Below are positions 26,361-34,988 of a stretch of 64,000 bases of DNA, piece by piece; position 1 is the stretch's first letter; each line of letters starts with the position of its first letter. This DNA is from a bacterium (GTDB lineage Bacteria; SZUA-79; Acidulodesulfobacterales; Acidulodesulfobacteraceae): contig JAJZJX010000001.1 of NCBI GenBank assembly GCA_021850985.1, positions 62,001-126,000 on the forward strand. The letters are read 5' to 3'. A program made the translations under genes and the position numbers. The notes under the pieces were generated by a model, which worked only from the letters and a program-made list of their open reading frames with translations, was not told where the DNA came from and searched no databases.

Positions 26361-27843
26361 AAACGTTCCTCCCCATATCTCCTATGTCTCTTTGAAGCTT
26401 AGCTAAATATATATCGTACCCGTAAAGTGAATCGTAATAGTTTAATTCGGCATGTTTCAGATAAGTTTCTGCATCTAAAACCTCGGTTGACGTGGTAGTT
26501 TCCTGAATATATTGCAAATTGGTAATTTTAAGATTTTCTTCCGCCTGCCTGACCGACAATTTTGCGGCTTTAATATTTTTAAAAGCCGTTTGAAGATTTA
26601 GCAGGTCGCTTTTAACCTCAAGCCTGACATCGTTTATATAAGATTTAAGGCTGTATTTTAATGCAGTCTTTTCATGCTTTTCTTTCTGGTAATTATCCGA
26701 TGTTTTAAACCAGTTAAACAGCGTCCACGTAGCGCTTAAACCTATTATCTTATTTTCCTGATTATTAAAAGCGTTATTTTCCGCAAGCCAGTTTTGGCCC
26801 GACTGCGAATATGCGGCAAAAACCGCAACATGCGGGTAATACCTGCTGTCGGCAATCTTTTCTTTAAGCGTTTCCTGCTTAATTTTAAACCTGAAAATTT
26901 TTAATCCCGGCCTGTGTTTTAAGGCGTAAACGAAAAGAGAGCTTAATCCGTATCTTTTAAAACTTACGAAGCGTATATTTTTAAAGCCGTCTTTTGCGTT
27001 TATGTTTTGATTCAGAACGGTGTTGAAATTAGACACCGCTATATTTAATGCGGCCTTAGACGATGTTTTATACTGCACGGCGTCGGCAAGAGCGACTTCG
27101 GATTTCAGCAGGTCGTTATAAGGAATTACGCCCTGCTTGTAGAGGAGTTTTGCCTGCATGTCATGGGATTTTAAAGATTTTACCTGTTCGCCTGCTACTT
27201 TTAACTGTTCCTGCGCTCTTAAAACATTAAAATAAGCCAGCTTTACGCCTTCAATAACGTTTAAAACCGCTTCCTGCTTCTGGACTCTCGATATATTAAT
27301 CCCTATTTTCGCAAGCTCCCTTTTATCGAGAAGCGCAAAGCCGGTAAAAACGGGCTGGGTTATTTCGAGGCTCCAGTTAAAATTAGTATCTGAATTCATG
27401 TATATGCGGGGAGGGAAGTACATATAGCCGTTTTTTGCACCCGCGCCGGTGAATGTTGGTATAGGCTGATGTTTTGTCTGAAGATAAGGCTGGTATTCCA
27501 TCCTCGCCGCATTGTAATTAAGTGAAAGTTTCGGCAGCATGCCCGCCGTAGCAGCGTTAAAATTTGCCTGCGCCGCCTTAACCCTTTGAACCGCGCTTTT
27601 TATTAAATCGTTATTTTTCAGCGCCTGCATTACGGCCTTATTTACGGTATATTCGCCGTTTTGAGCCTTTTGCCGTCCTATATAAACGCCGCCGTTATAT
27701 TTATGCTTGTTTTTAACGGAACCTTTATCGGCAAGCGAAAACGTTTTTTTGTTTGTTTGGGCGTAAACGTTTAGCGGCAATACAAGGCTTATTATATAAA
27801 AAATAATTAATAAAAAAACGGATGCAATTATATTTTTTTTCAT
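26350..27843 (-). CDS. tolC: TolC-type outer-membrane efflux protein
   Basis: A 497-residue outer-membrane channel. A signal peptide (about 1-29, ending VYAQT) precedes two repeats of the OEP helical/strand fold (QRVKAAQANFNAATAGMLPKL and a second QTAFKNIKAAKLSVRQAEENL region). It provides the exit duct for the EmrAB pump encoded directly after it with an 11-base overlap. Transcription probably starts upstream of the Cys-rich protein and arsR. Confidence 0.9.
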   Translation of the reverse strand: MKKNIIASVFLLIIFYIISLVLPLNVYAQTNKKTFSLADKGSVKNKHKYNGGVYIGRQKAQNGEYTVNKAVMQALKNNDLIKSAVQRVKAAQANFNAATAGMLPKLSLNYNAARMEYQPYLQTKHQPIPTFTGAGAKNGYMYFPPRIYMNSDTNFNWSLEITQPVFTGFALLDKRELAKIGINISRVQKQEAVLNVIEGVKLAYFNVLRAQEQLKVAGEQVKSLKSHDMQAKLLYKQGVIPYNDLLKSEVALADAVQYKTSSKAALNIAVSNFNTVLNQNINAKDGFKNIRFVSFKRYGLSSLFVYALKHRPGLKIFRFKIKQETLKEKIADSRYYPHVAVFAAYSQSGQNWLAENNAFNNQENKIIGLSATWTLFNWFKTSDNYQKEKHEKTALKYSLKSYINDVRLEVKSDLLNLQTAFKNIKAAKLSVRQAEENLKITNLQYIQETTTSTEVLDAETYLKHAELNYYDSLYGYDIYLAKLQRDIGDMGRNVYGE

Positions 27844-27891
27844 TTCATTTTATCGCCTGGGTATGTTTTTATTTTGTATATTTTTTTATTA

Positions 27892-28233
27892 TTATACCGC
27901 TTTTTTTATTAGTGGAATCAAATTTTTTAAAACTTCGTTTTCTCCGTTGAGGCTGTAATTCATCCATGTACCTTTTCTTCTGGTCTTAACGAGACCGGAT
28001 TTTCTAAGTATGCCCAGATGAAAGGAAAGGTTAGGCTGAGATATTTTAAAAATTTCCTGAAATTTGCAGACGCACATTTCTCCGTTATCGATTAACAGGC
28101 TTATAATCTCAAGCCTAACCTTATCCGATAAAGCGTAAAAAATATCCCTAAGAACGTCTATAGATATATCTTCAGATATATCTATAGACTCAAAATCTTC
28201 TGCGCTTTCTAAAATTTTCAATGCTTCTTTCAT
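27892..28233 (-). CDS. arsR: ArsR/SmtB-family metal-responsive repressor
   Basis: A 113-residue winged-helix repressor. The helix-turn-helix is at about 58-85 (QEIFKISQPNLSFHLGILRKSGLV). C54-V-C56 lies at the start of the recognition region, the arsenite-binding CVC position of classical ArsR, so As(III)/Sb(III) or another thiophilic metal is a likely inducer. The 28-residue N-terminal extension is acidic and is encoded by a perfect 15-bp hairpin. It sits between a Cys-rich protein gene and tolC-emrA-emrB and probably represses all of them. Confidence 0.9.
   Translation of the reverse strand: MKEALKILESAEDFESIDISEDISIDVLRDIFYALSDKVRLEIISLLIDNGEMCVCKFQEIFKISQPNLSFHLGILRKSGLVKTRRKGTWMNYSLNGENEVLKNLIPLIKKAV
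28156..28189. repeat. Perfect intragenic inverted repeat in arsR
   Basis: GTCTATAGATATATC (28156-28170), loop TTCA, and its exact complement GATATATCTATAGAC (28175-28189) lie inside arsR codons 15-26, coding for an IDISEDISID stretch. Could be an internal operator or an mRNA hairpin near the translation start. Confidence 0.75.
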
Positions 28234-28292
28234 AAATTTCTATGTTCGGCTTTTTAAATTTAATCTTTTACTTTTACTTTTATATTTATTTT

Positions 28293-28643
28293 TTAGCAGC
28301 AGCAGGAACCTTTTTTCTGGTTTTTTGCCGCTTTTTCCATAGCCTGTTTTATTTCTTCCTTATCGATATCGCCTTCTATTTCAACGGAAAGACTTCCAAA
28401 ATCTCCTTCTTTTAAAGAAATAGATTTTATTCTGGCTTTCTGGGAATCATTCAGGCAGTCGCATTTGCCTGTATTGCAATTTTCTATGCTCTTTTCCATA
28501 TCGCTTTTTGTTACTTCTTCGGCGTTTAACTCAACAAGCACGCCGTTTTCAAGATTTTTTATATCTACCACCGCTTCTTTGGGGGTAGTTTTTTTAGCTT
28601 TTCCAGACCCGCATCCGCAGGAACCTATATTGTTTCCGGACAT
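28293..28643 (-). CDS. Small Cys-rich protein, probable metal/metalloid binder, unrecognised
   Basis: A 116-residue soluble protein I do not recognise. It has eight cysteines in three groups: C9 and C11 in SCGCGSG, C56, C61 and C63 in NCNTGKCDC, and a terminal C114-C115-C116. The body between is acidic, with two similar beta-alpha-like stretches (VLVELNAEEVTKSDMEKSI and LSVEIEGDIDKEEIKQAM), suggesting a duplicated small domain. A strong AGGAGG site lies before the ATG. First gene before arsR and the TolC-EmrAB pump, so a metallochaperone or scavenger that loads the repressor or pump is a fair inference. No signal peptide. Confidence 0.75.
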   Translation of the reverse strand: MSGNNIGSCGCGSGKAKKTTPKEAVVDIKNLENGVLVELNAEEVTKSDMEKSIENCNTGKCDCLNDSQKARIKSISLKEGDFGSLSVEIEGDIDKEEIKQAMEKAAKNQKKGSCCC

Positions 28644-28766
28644 TTATGCCTCCTTTTTAAATTCAATTAAATAATAAATTTTTTCGTTTCATAAAAAAAA
28701 TTATTTAATCATGCACGATTAAAAACATATACTATCAATAATATAATCTAAGTATATAAAATTTTT

Positions 28767-28819
28767 TTTATATAGTCAAGCAAAATATAAAAAAAAATTT
28801 ATATAGTACGCAATATATA
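28767..28819. promoter_or_regulatory. Direct-repeat operator candidate upstream of the Cys-rich/arsR operon
   Basis: Two related 22-23-base units, TTTATATAGTCAAGCAAAATATA (its core TATATAGT at 28767-28789) and TTTATATAGTACGCAATATATA (28798-28819), separated by an A/T spacer. They share TTTATATAGT, then GCAA and ATATA. Position, 120-175 bases before the Cys-rich gene, fits a repressor-binding promoter; ArsR is the obvious candidate. Confidence 0.45.
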
Positions 28820-28846
28820 ACATTTTTTAACCAAAGCCGATATAAT

Positions 28847-31351
28847 CTATTTTTGCCATAATATCCTGTTAAATTCTAGCGGCGCAGCTGCATCCGGATG
28901 GTTGGGAATAACCCTTACAGCATAATCTCTTTCGGAAATTAACGCAGGCACGTCAGATTCATAAATAAACCCGTTTATGGCTCCTTTAATAATTTTAGAG
29001 ATTTTCATATCCGCCGCAAAAGATTTTCCGTTTAAAATTCTATAAATCTGAACCTTTACGTCTTCAGGTTCGATTGCTCCGAGCCATACCGTGCATTTCA
29101 CGCTATAAGTATCGTTCGTTTTTTCAAATATAGGCGCTGCAAAATGAATACCTCCCCAGTTAGAATTCAATTTGTTTTCCCATTCTGCAATTTCTTTAGA
29201 TAATTTTCCGTTATCGGCATTTCTTTTTTCATAATTTTCAGACATCGGCAGATAGGCTTGCTCAAGATATTCTTTCATCATTCTGTAAGTAGAAAAGGAA
29301 GGGGTTAAATCAGCCATGCTTTGCCTGATTTTTTGCACCCATTTTACAGGTATGCCGTTTTTATCCCTGTTAAAAAATTCGGGTATAATATTTTTCTCCA
29401 GTATGCCGTAAAGGGATTCGGCATCGGCTGCGTCATCGTTAAAATACTGCACCGTTTCAGATTGTTCGCCTATTTTCCACCCGACGTTGTCGTCGTATGC
29501 TTCACCCCACCAGCCGTCTAATATAGAACAGTTCAAACCGCCGTTGGAAAGAATCTTCATTCCGCTTGTACCGCTTGCTTCTAACGGCCTTCTCATACAG
29601 TTAAGCCAGACATCTATACCACCCGTCAGTTTTTGGGCAATATCCATATCGTAATCGAGCAAAAAATATACTTTATCGCTAACCTGCATATCCGAAGCGA
29701 ATTCTATCCATTCTTGAATATATTCTTTTCCGTTATTATCGCTTGGATGAGCTTTTCCTCCTATCAATATAATTACCGGATAATCATTGTTGGAGAGAAT
29801 GCCTTTTAACCTGTTTTTATCAAACAGCAGCAGGTTCATCCTTTTATACTCCGCAAACCTTCGGGCTATGCCTATATATATGGCGTTAGGGTCGAGAAAT
29901 AATCGTTTTTTGGTCAAATTACAGCATACCTGCATCTTATTCATATGTTTTTGAATCTCGTCTATCATATAAAGTTTGTTCTTCATTTTAAATTCCCATA
30001 TTTCGGAATCAGATGCTTGTAAAATAAATTTTGAACTTTCTTGCGAAAATTTTTCATGGTTGGACAGTCCTTTTGAAAATTTCGTCCAAAAATCGTCGGA
30101 TATTTCAGAAATCCATGTGGGAGTGTGGATTCCGTTTGTAATATGTCCGACAGGAATTTCATCTATAGGCCATCTTGGAAATAAATCCGCAAATAAATTT
30201 TTGCTTACTTTTTCATGAATTTCGCTCACCGCATTTACGTAATTGCATCCTCTTATTGCCAAATAAGCCATATTAAAGGGTTCGGCGGCATCGTCAGGAT
30301 TTTTTCTGCCTAATTTTAAAAAGTCGTCAACGTTTATATTGCAGCGGTTAATATAAGAATACAGGTAATGCCTTATAAGCGACGGGTCAAATAAATCGAA
30401 TCCGGCTGCTATAGGGGTATGGGTAGTAAAAATATTACCCGCTCTCGTCGAAACAAGTCCTTCATAAAAATTACCGGATTTATTTGTATTCATCCAGTCA
30501 TATATTCTTTCTATCACTACAAAAGCGGCGTGGCCTTCATTTAAATGGCATAAATTAAAATCTATATTTAATGTTTTAAGCAGTTTAAAACCGCCTATGC
30601 CTAAAACCATCTCCTGAAGCAATCTGACTTCCCTGCCGGCTTCGTAAAGGTCGCCGGTTATTCCTCTATCTATAGGAAGATTTAAAAGAATATTTGAATC
30701 CAAAAAAAATAATCTGGTTTTTCCGATTTTAGCGTACCAGACTCTTAAAGTAACGGTCCTTTCCGGCAAATCCACTACGATTCTTATCCATTCTCCGGAT
30801 TCGTCCCTAAGAGGAGCAATCGGCAAAGTATGGGGGTCGTTATATGGATATACTTCATTCTGCATTCCGTAGCTGTCAACAATTTGATGAAAATAACCTT
30901 TCTGGTATAGCAAACCAATGCCTATAACAGGAACGCCCATATCCTCAGCAGTTTTCAAAAAATCTCCGGCCAGAATTCCGAGTCCGCCCGCATAAAGAGG
31001 CAGAGATTCGTCTAATCCGAATTCCATGCTGAAATAAGCTATATTTTTTATTTTATTATTCGGATATTTTTTATCAAACCATTTGGGAGAATTATCTAAT
31101 TTTTTCCATTCCTCTTTTATTCCGTTAAGACTTGACAAAAATTCCCGCCCTTCTTTAAGCCGGTTTAAATAGTCTATCGGAACGGTTTGAATCACAGGGT
31201 AAGGATTATGGGTTAAATCCCATAAATAAGGGTCTATCGCTTTAAAAATTTCATCGGCTTTATGGTTATACGTCCATCTGAGGTCAAAAAATAATTCGGA
31301 TAAAAATTCAAAGTCTGAAGGCAAAACTCTTGAGGAAAAATTCTGCGTCAT
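28847..31351 (-). CDS. glgP: Alpha-glucan (glycogen) phosphorylase
   Basis: An 834-residue GT35 phosphorylase of the bacterial/archaeal short type with an N-terminal DUF3417 region (1-110). AYFSMEFGLDESLPLYAGG (105-123) is the family start, HLNEGHAAF and TNGIHTPTW follow, and EASGTSGMK near residue 590 carries the pyridoxal-phosphate-binding segment. It releases glucose-1-phosphate from glycogen or maltodextrin. It stands alone; the neighbouring 303-residue membrane protein is 16 bases upstream and may share its transcript. Cytoplasmic. Confidence 0.94.
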   Translation of the reverse strand: MTQNFSSRVLPSDFEFLSELFFDLRWTYNHKADEIFKAIDPYLWDLTHNPYPVIQTVPIDYLNRLKEGREFLSSLNGIKEEWKKLDNSPKWFDKKYPNNKIKNIAYFSMEFGLDESLPLYAGGLGILAGDFLKTAEDMGVPVIGIGLLYQKGYFHQIVDSYGMQNEVYPYNDPHTLPIAPLRDESGEWIRIVVDLPERTVTLRVWYAKIGKTRLFFLDSNILLNLPIDRGITGDLYEAGREVRLLQEMVLGIGGFKLLKTLNIDFNLCHLNEGHAAFVVIERIYDWMNTNKSGNFYEGLVSTRAGNIFTTHTPIAAGFDLFDPSLIRHYLYSYINRCNINVDDFLKLGRKNPDDAAEPFNMAYLAIRGCNYVNAVSEIHEKVSKNLFADLFPRWPIDEIPVGHITNGIHTPTWISEISDDFWTKFSKGLSNHEKFSQESSKFILQASDSEIWEFKMKNKLYMIDEIQKHMNKMQVCCNLTKKRLFLDPNAIYIGIARRFAEYKRMNLLLFDKNRLKGILSNNDYPVIILIGGKAHPSDNNGKEYIQEWIEFASDMQVSDKVYFLLDYDMDIAQKLTGGIDVWLNCMRRPLEASGTSGMKILSNGGLNCSILDGWWGEAYDDNVGWKIGEQSETVQYFNDDAADAESLYGILEKNIIPEFFNRDKNGIPVKWVQKIRQSMADLTPSFSTYRMMKEYLEQAYLPMSENYEKRNADNGKLSKEIAEWENKLNSNWGGIHFAAPIFEKTNDTYSVKCTVWLGAIEPEDVKVQIYRILNGKSFAADMKISKIIKGAINGFIYESDVPALISERDYAVRVIPNHPDAAAPLEFNRILWQK

Positions 31352-31367
31352 TGTTCTCTCCCGATTA

Positions 31368-32279
31368 TTATTTATTATAAAGAGAAAATTTTTCTATAAC
31401 CGTGCTTAAAAGCATTTTCGACTCGTTGTCGTTATTTTTTGCTTTATCTAAAATCTCGGTCAGATTATTTTTTAGTTCGACGTTGTTTATACCCGATATA
31501 AGTTTTTCGGCTTTTGCCAAATCTACCGAAAAAATGTTATCGGAATCTTTTTCTTCCATTAATTCCTGAAATAATTTTATTAACGGGTTTTCGTTCATTA
31601 TCTCGTTGTTTTTTTCGATTAATTTTATTAAGGACGACGACATATAAGACGCTATTTCTTCGATATCTTTTTCTTTAAGCCCGCCCAAAGCCGTGCGCAC
31701 CTCGGCAATCGCATGCTGCGGAATAGTTATCTTGCTTACATCTCTGCCTTCTCCCTCCATGCTCAAAAAAAATTGTATATAGGTTAAATCCAGAGCGAAA
31801 ACCCTGAAAAAATATTTCGTTTTTTCCTGGTTAATATAAAAATAATAAGTCAGGCCGAAATACGTCGAAGATATCAAAAATCTGTTTAAAGTATCTTTAA
31901 GCGGCGAAAGATCTAAGCTTTTTATAATTTTCGCTTCGGAATTATAATTGGCTTTAATAATCGTAAAAATAGAAATCAAATTATTAAGCAGCCCGTTAAT
32001 TTCAATTAAATCGGTTTTTATATCTTCCGTCGCTTTGTGCTCGCTCGACTGAACCCTTAAACCTATAAATATCGCTATAACTGCGGCAAGTACCGCAAGG
32101 GAAGAAGTTAGCGAAGCGCTGACTTCGCCGCGCGCCTCCCATAAATTAGGATGTTTATAATCCATGAACAAAAGAATTAAAGACAGTATTACCGAAAATA
32201 AACTTATTACTACGACGAATATTCCCAACTGCCACGCGTCTATTTTTTTTAAAAAATTAATTTTTTTCATTATCTTCAT
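31368..32279 (-). CDS. Unrecognised membrane-anchored coiled-coil protein
   Basis: A 303-residue protein I do not recognise. Two hydrophobic helices (about 17-41 and 54-74) close to the N-terminus are followed by a long hydrophilic, helix-rich cytoplasmic part with many Lys, Glu and Asp. Start is uncertain between Met1 and Met4. It lies 16 bases before glgP and so may be co-transcribed with it. The two-helix-plus-soluble-domain shape is common in putative signalling or scaffold proteins; no catalytic motif is visible. Confidence 0.65.
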   Translation of the reverse strand: MKIMKKINFLKKIDAWQLGIFVVVISLFSVILSLILLFMDYKHPNLWEARGEVSASLTSSLAVLAAVIAIFIGLRVQSSEHKATEDIKTDLIEINGLLNNLISIFTIIKANYNSEAKIIKSLDLSPLKDTLNRFLISSTYFGLTYYFYINQEKTKYFFRVFALDLTYIQFFLSMEGEGRDVSKITIPQHAIAEVRTALGGLKEKDIEEIASYMSSSLIKLIEKNNEIMNENPLIKLFQELMEEKDSDNIFSVDLAKAEKLISGINNVELKNNLTEILDKAKNNDNESKMLLSTVIEKFSLYNK

Positions 32280-32314
32280 TATTTATTTTTTAATCGAATT
32301 TTGTATATTTATAA

Positions 32315-32344
32315 TTGCTAAACAAGTTCTAATTTTATTATAAT
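32315..32344 (+). promoter_or_regulatory. Weak candidate promoter for the 139-residue gene
   Basis: TTGCTA (32315-32320), an 18-base spacer and TATAAT (32339-32344). The -10 is perfect and the -35 four of six. The start codon is 147 bases downstream, so another TATAAT at about 32383 may be used instead. Confidence 0.3.
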
Positions 32345-32490
32345 TATATCATATAAAAAAATTTTTATATTTGATTTTGTGTTATAATTTTAGTATAGAT
32401 TTTAGTATAGAAAAATATTTGAATTATTTGAAATAATTAGCATTTATTTAATTTCCTAAAAACTGTAAAAAATAAAAAGGAGAGAGAATT

Positions 32491-32910
32491 ATGCCTTATA
32501 AAGCCGATACCGTCGCTTTTTCGGGTCTTTTGCAGTGGGAGAACGTGGAAAAGCTAATCGAAGATGTAAAAAATTCCGGCTCGCAATGGCATTACGTCTA
32601 TACGCAAGCCGACGACGAAAGGGGCAAAATGGACGCAGAAACTGCAGCCGGATTTTTAAAGGAAAGGGTGGACGAAATAAAAAATCTGGATAAGATTTGT
32701 GGATGGTTTTACGTCCACACCAAAGACGAGCCTTCTATAATAAAAATTTACCATCCGAGAATGTCCGGCGGCGGCTGTTCTTTAACTACGCCCCCGCCCT
32801 GGATTATCGTATCCAAGGAAAAGCCGGAAGATATAGCCGACCTTGAATCTTACAAACCGGTAATTAAACCGGCAAAAAAAGGCCTGTTTAAGCGCATCTT
32901 AGCTCCATAG
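32491..32910 (+). CDS. Unrecognised small soluble protein
   Basis: A 139-residue protein with no signal peptide or membrane helix. A strong GGAGAGAG site lies before the ATG. Notable stretches are QWHYVYTQADDERG, CGWFYVHT, a Gly-rich MSGGGC with Cys, and TTPPPW; the tail is basic (KPAKKGLFKRIL). I recognise no family. It is one of few rightward genes in the left half of the window and stands alone between glgP/303-residue gene and the AbiE pair. Confidence 0.7.
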   Translation: MPYKADTVAFSGLLQWENVEKLIEDVKNSGSQWHYVYTQADDERGKMDAETAAGFLKERVDEIKNLDKICGWFYVHTKDEPSIIKIYHPRMSGGGCSLTTPPPWIIVSKEKPEDIADLESYKPVIKPAKKGLFKRILAP

Positions 32911-32965
32911 GTAATTTATACCCTTTCATCGCATTTATCTACTTCATATAGGCAAAATATCACTT

Positions 32966-33000
32966 TTATTTACTCACGTCAACATAATATGAGTAAATAA
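32966..33000. repeat. AT-rich inverted repeat between convergent genes
   Basis: TTATTTACTC (32966-32975) and GAGTAAATAA (32991-33000), 15-base loop. Lies between the ends of the rightward 139-residue gene and leftward abiEii and may be a weak terminator; no clear T run. Confidence 0.4.
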
Positions 33001-33069
33001 TAAGATAAATTTACCTAAATTGATTATAGATAAATATTTTTCATAAGCAGGAAAAATAGAATTCTGTAT

Positions 33070-33951
33070 TTAATTTTTAAATCTAACTAAACCTGTTAAA
33101 GTTTTAAAATATTCTTTCGACCATGAATTTAAAATATCGGCGTTCTTTATGAACGGTTCAACTTCTTTTTTTGCGCTTTTAATATCTAAGGAATCTATTT
33201 TTGCCGTCATCAAATTTTTAAAAATATCAGCGTCGAAATTATCTTCTTTTTTCCAATCGCCGCTCATAATCATCCTTTCTTTTAGATGTTCGAGATTAAG
33301 AAGTGCTCCTTTTTTAACATACCATTCAAAATCGTACCAATCTCTACCCTTAACCCTGTTTCCCCAACTTCTGAACAATACGGCATGCATTTTACCGGCG
33401 TAAAGGTCAGGGAGCGTCATAGCTGTTATATGAAATGTTACGGGTAATATTAAGGTTTTAGATTCTGTTTCAAATTTAAGAGGCGGTTTCTTATCTACTT
33501 CTATTTTTATCTTTATTTTTTGCTTTGAATCTATTTTTTTTGCCAATTCTAAAAACTTGCGGTTTTTTAAAATTAAAACGAGCGATTCTGCATTGGCGGT
33601 CAGAAAGGCGGTTTCTATTCCCGAATCACTGAGCTTTATTTTTTTTAAAACCGCAACATTCGCGCCGAACGCAATAAATTCTTTTATGATTTTCGGGAAA
33701 TATCTTTCTACATCGTATTTTTCGTCATTTTGCATAAGAGAAAAATCGAGATCTTCCGAAAATCTGTCGAGCCCGTATAATAACCTTAAGGCCGTCCCGC
33801 CGTAAAAACAGGCTTTTTCAAAAAAACCCGCTCTGTAAAGACTTAATAGCGCTATTTCTTGAAAGGTTTCTTTGACGGCGTTCATAAAATCGTCCCGCGT
33901 TTTTATTTCATGCCTTTCAAGCATCTGTTCTATTATGCTTATATCGTTCAT
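33070..33951 (-). CDS. abiEii: AbiEii-type nucleotidyltransferase toxin
   Basis: A 293-residue DUF1814/AbiEii protein. The polymerase-beta-like core shows G51-G52-T53 (FYGGTALRLLYG) and D67/D69 (RFSEDLDFSL), and the later RDWYDFEWYVKKG matches the family's third motif. AbiEii toxins modify tRNA 3' ends with nucleotides and stop growth. Upstream, 58 bases away, is the antitoxin-like regulator gene; together they make a type IV-style AbiE system giving abortive phage defence. First gene of the defence island. Confidence 0.88.
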   Translation of the reverse strand: MNDISIIEQMLERHEIKTRDDFMNAVKETFQEIALLSLYRAGFFEKACFYGGTALRLLYGLDRFSEDLDFSLMQNDEKYDVERYFPKIIKEFIAFGANVAVLKKIKLSDSGIETAFLTANAESLVLILKNRKFLELAKKIDSKQKIKIKIEVDKKPPLKFETESKTLILPVTFHITAMTLPDLYAGKMHAVLFRSWGNRVKGRDWYDFEWYVKKGALLNLEHLKERMIMSGDWKKEDNFDADIFKNLMTAKIDSLDIKSAKKEVEPFIKNADILNSWSKEYFKTLTGLVRFKN

Positions 33952-34009
33952 TTTGTGTTCTTAGTATTCCAAAATACAGCAAATATAAATTTGCCAACTT
34001 ATTAATTGT

Positions 34010-34669
34010 TTAATAAACATATTCTTTAAGCGATGAAATCAAATATTTTAATTTCTGCGATTTTGTTATATCTATACATTTTTGAATTATATTTATATTA
34101 AAATCTTTTAATTCGTCTAAATCTATCCTTAAATCGTATTCCAAGAAATCAAGCATTGCTTTTTTACCGGTTATCTTTAAATTTTTTACCGATAAAATTT
34201 TGTCGCATAAAGCTTTCTCTTTAGAAGCTATCATAAAATTTTCCTTATCTTTATAAATTATTACTACTCCTACAGGATATAAATGTTTATCCGTATGCCT
34301 ATAGCTGAAAACTCCGAAATCGGTATTAAATTTTTTCGACCTTGAAACCGTAGCTGAGGTTACCTCATATACCGGTTCGGGTATCAGTCCGTAATAATAA
34401 AGCGCATAATCGAAAGATACGTAGGAAGGTCCATAAAGGTTATTTGCTATTATCTCTTTTAAAGGCGTATTTCCGTCATAAGGCGAAACGTAAATATAAA
34501 CGCCCCTTTTTAAAGTTTTAAGGATTCCGCGTTTTACCATATATTCTATTTTATCGTTCGGTCTTTTATACCCAATATTTCTTAGGGCGGACGATAAAAC
34601 GCCGTGATCTATAGGCGCCGGCGAAAGCTCTTTAATCTTTTGTTCCAATAATATATCGTTATCAGTCAT
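34010..34669 (-). CDS. abiEi: AbiEi-type antitoxin / transcriptional regulator
   Basis: A 219-residue AbiEi-family protein: N-terminal winged helix (about 15-55: ALRNIGYKRPNDKIEYMVKRG then LKTLKRGVYIY), followed by the conserved core around YGPSYVSFDYALYYYGLIPE and SKEKALCDKIL. Such proteins repress their own promoter through inverted repeats and neutralise AbiEii. A perfect 18-bp inverted repeat lies 53 bases upstream of its ATG and is a likely operator. Confidence 0.86.
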   Translation of the reverse strand: MTDNDILLEQKIKELSPAPIDHGVLSSALRNIGYKRPNDKIEYMVKRGILKTLKRGVYIYVSPYDGNTPLKEIIANNLYGPSYVSFDYALYYYGLIPEPVYEVTSATVSRSKKFNTDFGVFSYRHTDKHLYPVGVVIIYKDKENFMIASKEKALCDKILSVKNLKITGKKAMLDFLEYDLRIDLDELKDFNINIIQKCIDITKSQKLKYLISSLKEYVY

Positions 34670-34721
34670 ATATTAAATATATCATAATAATATTAATGAT
34701 GATGATGAATTTATTGTTGAA

Positions 34722-34762
34722 TTTACTTAGTTAATCGGACTATATCCGATTAACTAAGTAAA
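34722..34762. promoter_or_regulatory. Perfect inverted repeat upstream of abiEi, candidate operator
   Basis: TTTACTTAGTTAATCGGA (34722-34739), loop CTATA and its exact complement (34745-34762). AbiEi proteins are known to autoregulate by binding inverted repeats in their promoter. A hairpin terminator is the alternative; no long T run follows on the minus strand. Confidence 0.6.
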
Positions 34763-34825
34763 ACAACCAATATAATATATAATAATAGCATATTTTTATT
34801 TAAAAACAAGCATAAGAATTAAAGG

Positions 34826-34867
34826 AATTAAAGGGGTCGAATTAAAGGGGTCGAATTAAAGGGGTCA
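34826..34867. repeat. Three 14-bp tandem repeats
   Basis: AATTAAAGGGGTCG, AATTAAAGGGGTCG and AATTAAAGGGGTCA follow each other, then GATTTATTTATTTGC. The last unit plus tail resembles the GGTGTCAGATT end of family A elements, so this may be an eroded or partial repeat element. Confidence 0.75.
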
Positions 34868-34988
34868 GATTTATTTATTTGCTTACTGCCGACTGGATTT
34901 GTAAGTAGGTTGCCTCTAAATTAATGAGGGCATATTTATTTACTATTTATGTCATTGGCTTATATTTTTCTCGTGCTAAAATATAAGT

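Larger units (their letters stand above)
34670..34988. other. Intergenic region between abiEi and the ATPase relic
   Basis: Holds the abiEi promoter zone with the 41-bp palindrome, an ATGATGATGATG run and the 14-bp tandem repeats. No RNA gene or further reading frame is supported. Confidence 0.5.

Noticed and set aside
34826..34867. Possible CRISPR from 14-bp tandem repeats
   Set aside because: No spacers between units, unit too short, no cas genes in the window.
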